Translations under genes and position numbers: made by a program
The notes under the pieces: generated by a model
What the model saw: only the letters and a program-made list of their open reading frames with translations
Databases searched by the model: none
Told to the model about the DNA's origin: nothing
Part shown: positions 15,589-17,956 of the stretch, piece after piece
Position numbering within the stretch: the stretch's first letter is position 1
Layout of the letters: each line of letters starts with the position of its first letter
DNA from: CAZIVE01 sp964542435
GTDB taxonomy: Bacteria; Bacteroidota; Bacteroidia; Bacteroidales; Tannerellaceae
Assembly: GCA_964542435.1 (NCBI GenBank)
Contig: CAZIVE010000051.1
Span: forward strand, 1 to 17,956
DNA length: 17,956 nt
Direction: 5' to 3'

Positions 15589-17337
15589 TCATTTGAATGT
15601 GTAATAGAACCAATAAGAATCGCCGAACGATTGGGCGATCTCGCCTTGCAGAGAAGCCAACATGGCACGGTTCTGAAGGATGACGCGACGATAGGAATCA
15701 AAACGGTTGATGACTGCATCCGACGCACCCAATTGTTTCCATCGTTCCGGCTCCTTTTCATAATAGAGGACAACCGCCTCCTGGAAACTCTTCGGAAGCA
15801 CCGGAAGAACTTTCGTCCCCGAATATTTCTCAATCATCTGCTTAAAGGCCTGCACATTCTTCTCGAGAAGATAACTGGTTCCAACCATCTCAATCGGCAG
15901 TTTCTCTTCGGGATGCTGTTCAGTACGCGTCAGCAGATCCGGCTCGACGCCTTCTATATAAGAGAGCTGACTAGGCGACGGCAGATTACGGCGAAGTCTT
16001 CCCAGCAGCAGATCGGCATCAACGGCACGATCGTTATTGAGGAAGCGTCGCTGCGAACGGGCCCAATCGCTATAGGCAAATGTTTTCTCCAGAATCCGGA
16101 TGTATTTCTGCGCCACGGCGTAGTTGCCGAAGATCAGATTGGTCTGCACCAGACGCTTCAGGAAACGCGGATTACCAAAGCCTGGCACCGTGACATAGGC
16201 TTCGAAAGCCATCTTCTGAGCCATGGCGATCTCACCAATGGTGAAATATTCTTCGCTGAGCAGATCGGAAACGATGAAGGTCTTATCCCAAGGAAACATC
16301 AGCCCGTTCACGCCACGCTGATCGTAGGAGAACATCGAAGAGGCAAGTTCGCCCTTGTTGGCCAACGCCATATTGAGATAGTTGATGGAAAGATAGTCGT
16401 TCATCGTGCCACGGCTCATGCTGATGATCTTGTCCCATTGAGCAGTGCGTGTATAATAATCGAGCTGCTTAAGGTGCATAGAGGCAGTATCCTGGTATTT
16501 CGGAATGAGATAATGGCAGAGAAGGACGAGCACCACCAACTGGACAGCAGAATCGATGACAAGCTGTTTCCGGCTCACCTCTTTCCTCTTCCTCATGAAA
16601 AAAGCGACCAGCATAATGAACAGCAGGGCAAGCCACGGAGCAAAAAGATGATGTGGCGCGATCAGTTCGTGATGGAAATAGGCTGCCGGCATGCAGGCAA
16701 AGCGAACCGTTTCAGCCCAACCTGTCTGAATGAAGATATACACCAGCACCGCCAGTTCTACAGGAGCAATAAGTACCAGATAAAAACGCGGCACATGCAG
16801 GAAACATTCGTAGAGCACGACGGCAGTCACGAACAGCGTGGCGACAGCGCCTGCAAGATAATAAAGCAGCGGCACCATCAGCACAACGGCAATCATCCGC
16901 ACGCGGAATGACTTCAGATTCATGTAGAGCAGCAGGAACAGCTCAGCGATGAGGAAAGCCACCGTACCGTGATAAAGGTAGTTGACATCGAAATGAAGCA
17001 TCAGGAGCGCCAGCGGAGGAAGCAGATAAAGGAGGAAAGCATCCGAAGAAGGAGCCAGCCGCCGCAGAATGCCCTGCGCAATGATTCCCGACAGCGTCAG
17101 CAAGGCAGCCGTGATCAACGCTCCGGCATAAGGGAGCGTGAAGAACTGCACGAGAAACTCTCCTGTCAACACACCGAAGCCGCCGGCTTGAGCCATCAGT
17201 CCCGCGAGGTAGCTTCCTGAAAACTGAAACAGCTGGAACTGTTCGATATAAAAGAAGTGGTACGCCTCCGTGATTTGCAGGAAAGCAAACAGCAGCACGT
17301 AAACCACGGCCCAGAAGGGAATGAATATTTTCCTCAT
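15589..17337 (-). CDS. DUF6057-like polytopic membrane protein with helical C-terminal domain
   Basis: The protein has 582 residues. Residues 1-280 hold about nine hydrophobic helices (for example 8-22, 66-91, 100-115, 124-140, 148-180, 184-204, 231-248, 258-278), with positive loops RMRKRK-like at 248-258. Residues 285-582 are soluble, helix-rich and TPR-like (KIISMSRGTMNDYLSINYLNMALANKGEL; YAVAQKYIRILEKTF). This layout fits the Bacteroidetes family DUF6057, which has no known activity. No glycosyltransferase or oligosaccharyltransferase motif is evident to me, although the combination of many helices with a TPR domain recalls glycan-handling membrane proteins. The gene leads a two-gene unit with the haem-motif propeller lipoprotein. 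An AraC-type gene ends 161 bases upstream on the same strand. Confidence 0.8.
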   Translation of the reverse strand: MRKIFIPFWAVVYVLLFAFLQITEAYHFFYIEQFQLFQFSGSYLAGLMAQAGGFGVLTGEFLVQFFTLPYAGALITAALLTLSGIIAQGILRRLAPSSDAFLLYLLPPLALLMLHFDVNYLYHGTVAFLIAELFLLLYMNLKSFRVRMIAVVLMVPLLYYLAGAVATLFVTAVVLYECFLHVPRFYLVLIAPVELAVLVYIFIQTGWAETVRFACMPAAYFHHELIAPHHLFAPWLALLFIMLVAFFMRKRKEVSRKQLVIDSAVQLVVLVLLCHYLIPKYQDTASMHLKQLDYYTRTAQWDKIISMSRGTMNDYLSINYLNMALANKGELASSMFSYDQRGVNGLMFPWDKTFIVSDLLSEEYFTIGEIAMAQKMAFEAYVTVPGFGNPRFLKRLVQTNLIFGNYAVAQKYIRILEKTFAYSDWARSQRRFLNNDRAVDADLLLGRLRRNLPSPSQLSYIEGVEPDLLTRTEQHPEEKLPIEMVGTSYLLEKNVQAFKQMIEKYSGTKVLPVLPKSFQEAVVLYYEKEPERWKQLGASDAVINRFDSYRRVILQNRAMLASLQGEIAQSFGDSYWFYYTFK

Positions 17338-17443
17338 CAGTAGTTACTTTTCATCTGTATTATAGCAAAAGAGAGGGAAGGCAAAGATGACGTGACCTTT
17401 TTCTTTTCAGTGATCTCTCGCTTTTCGCTAAAGAATTGTTTGT

Positions 17444-17451
17444 CAAAGGTA
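17444..17451 (-). promoter_or_regulatory. Possible -7 box for the DUF6057/propeller unit
   Basis: On the minus strand TACCTTTG matches the TAnnTTTG consensus exactly, about 107 bases before the DUF6057 start codon. No TTTG-like -33 element stands 19-21 bases upstream. A second near match, CATCTTTG (plus 17382-17389), lies closer to the gene. Only one, or neither, may be used. Confidence 0.3.
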
Positions 17452-17498
17452 CTCAAATAACACATTGCCTGCTTCGCTCGTCCCATTTTTTAGTTGCC

Positions 17499-17956
17499 TT
17501 AGCGATAACGTCCCACATCGTTCGGCTGGCGAAGACGCCGGCGACGCTCCGAATAGGTGGTGTTATAGCGCTTCTTCATGATGCGTGACAAACCGGTCAG
17601 CGTTTCCTGCCCGCACCGTTTGATAATCTCCTTTACCGGCAGATCGGTATAGCGCAGGTAATCTTCTATGCAGCGCAACTTGTATTCATTGCAGAAGTCG
17701 CGCGATGACATTCCCGTCAGAATACGTACAAACGAATTGAGGTCCTGGGGAGAAAAGCCATCTTCACAGCCAAAGTAGATCAGCGATCTATAGGGATATT
17801 CGGCACACCATCCGACAAACTGATCGAGGTAATCGATGCCCGAATGCGGTCCATTGTTCGCAATCGGCCGGTATTCGATCTCTCCGTTATCATGAAACAC
17901 TCGCTCTTCTTTAAAGGGTAAAGAATAAAGCTGATCCAATGTAAATTGGGGTTTAA
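17499..17956 (-). CDS. AraC-family transcription regulator, C-terminal part (cut by window edge)
   Basis: The reading frame is open through the right edge of the window, so the N-terminus is missing. About 152 codons are visible. No ATG occurs in the visible upstream part of the frame, which confirms the gene is partial. The last ~75 residues have the AraC double helix-turn-helix pattern: SPQDLNSFVRILTGMSSRDF, then KLRCIEDYLRYTDLPVKEII, then GLSRIMKKRYNTTYSERRRR. The second helix-turn-helix lacks the usual G-F-x-D/S turn (it reads CGQETLTGLS), so it is a diverged member. It may control the DUF6057 unit downstream or genes outside the window. Confidence 0.72.
   Translation of the reverse strand, partial: KPQFTLDQLYSLPFKEERVFHDNGEIEYRPIANNGPHSGIDYLDQFVGWCAEYPYRSLIYFGCEDGFSPQDLNSFVRILTGMSSRDFCNEYKLRCIEDYLRYTDLPVKEIIKRCGQETLTGLSRIMKKRYNTTYSERRRRLRQPNDVGRYR

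Noticed and set aside
15582..15833. 84-codon N-terminal extension of the propeller lipoprotein frame
   Set aside because: It overlaps the 3' end of the DUF6057 gene, is basic and low in structure, and would bury a textbook lipoprotein signal that starts at 15581.
15496..16911. 471-codon open frame on the plus strand
   Set aside because: It is antisense to the DUF6057 gene and the start of the propeller lipoprotein gene. Its translation is His/Arg/Gln-rich with no recognisable domain, typical of a shadow frame.

Overview
The window looks like a chromosomal segment from a member of the Bacteroidales (Bacteroides/Parabacteroides type). The reasons are: protein families that are largely Bacteroidetes-specific (DUF4270, DUF6057), Bacteroidetes-type promoters (TAnnTTTG at -7 with a TTG-like -33 element 20 bases upstream), AT-rich leaders without a clear Shine-Dalgarno, and a pan gene pair next to glycogen genes, an order I remember from Bacteroides genomes. 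The genus is not certain. I see no rRNA, tRNA, IS element, phage gene or CRISPR array.

Layout: (1) 1-5092, minus strand: a two-gene operon for exported sugar metabolism. A Gfo/Idh/MocA oxidoreductase with a twin-arginine-like leader is followed by a 1167-residue secreted protein with a HEAT-repeat solenoid and two C-terminal DUF1080 (3-keto-glycoside hydrolase-type) domains. The operon has a good promoter just upstream and a terminator after it. (2) 5093-5508: a gene-free stretch with a pair of strong palindromes. (3) 5509-6789, minus: panC-panD, beta-alanine and pantothenate synthesis, ending in a strong terminator. (4) 7063-9298, plus: a half-length glycogen-synthase-like protein and a DUF4270 surface lipoprotein, divergent from panC. 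(5) 9374-14091, minus: a glycogen operon, debranching enzyme, then GT-B glycogen synthase-like transferase, then GH57 amylase-like protein. It converges on DUF4270 at a two-way terminator. (6) 14124-17337, minus: a polytopic DUF6057 membrane protein followed 7 bases later by a PD40 beta-propeller lipoprotein carrying one CxxCH haem-attachment motif. (7) 17499-17956, minus: the C-terminal part of an AraC-family regulator cut by the window edge.

Working together: region 5 encodes synthesis, debranching and probably trimming or sensing of storage glucan. The truncated synthase-like protein in region 4 may be a non-catalytic partner. Region 1 fits the C3-oxidation route for cleaving glycosides (oxidise to 3-keto, then cleave). 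Region 6 is an uncharacterised membrane/haem-lipoprotein pair.

Points most worth a second look: the GH57 protein has Asn where the catalytic acid/base Asp is expected; the synthase-like protein lacks both the ADP-glucose-binding motif and the C-terminal half; the CxxCH propeller lipoprotein with its DUF6057 partner; the paired AACCATGGTT palindromes upstream of the sugar-oxidation operon; and short spaced GGTGAAA-type repeats at the left edge. Several long open frames overstate gene starts. Promoter positions and family boundaries support the shorter starts given here.
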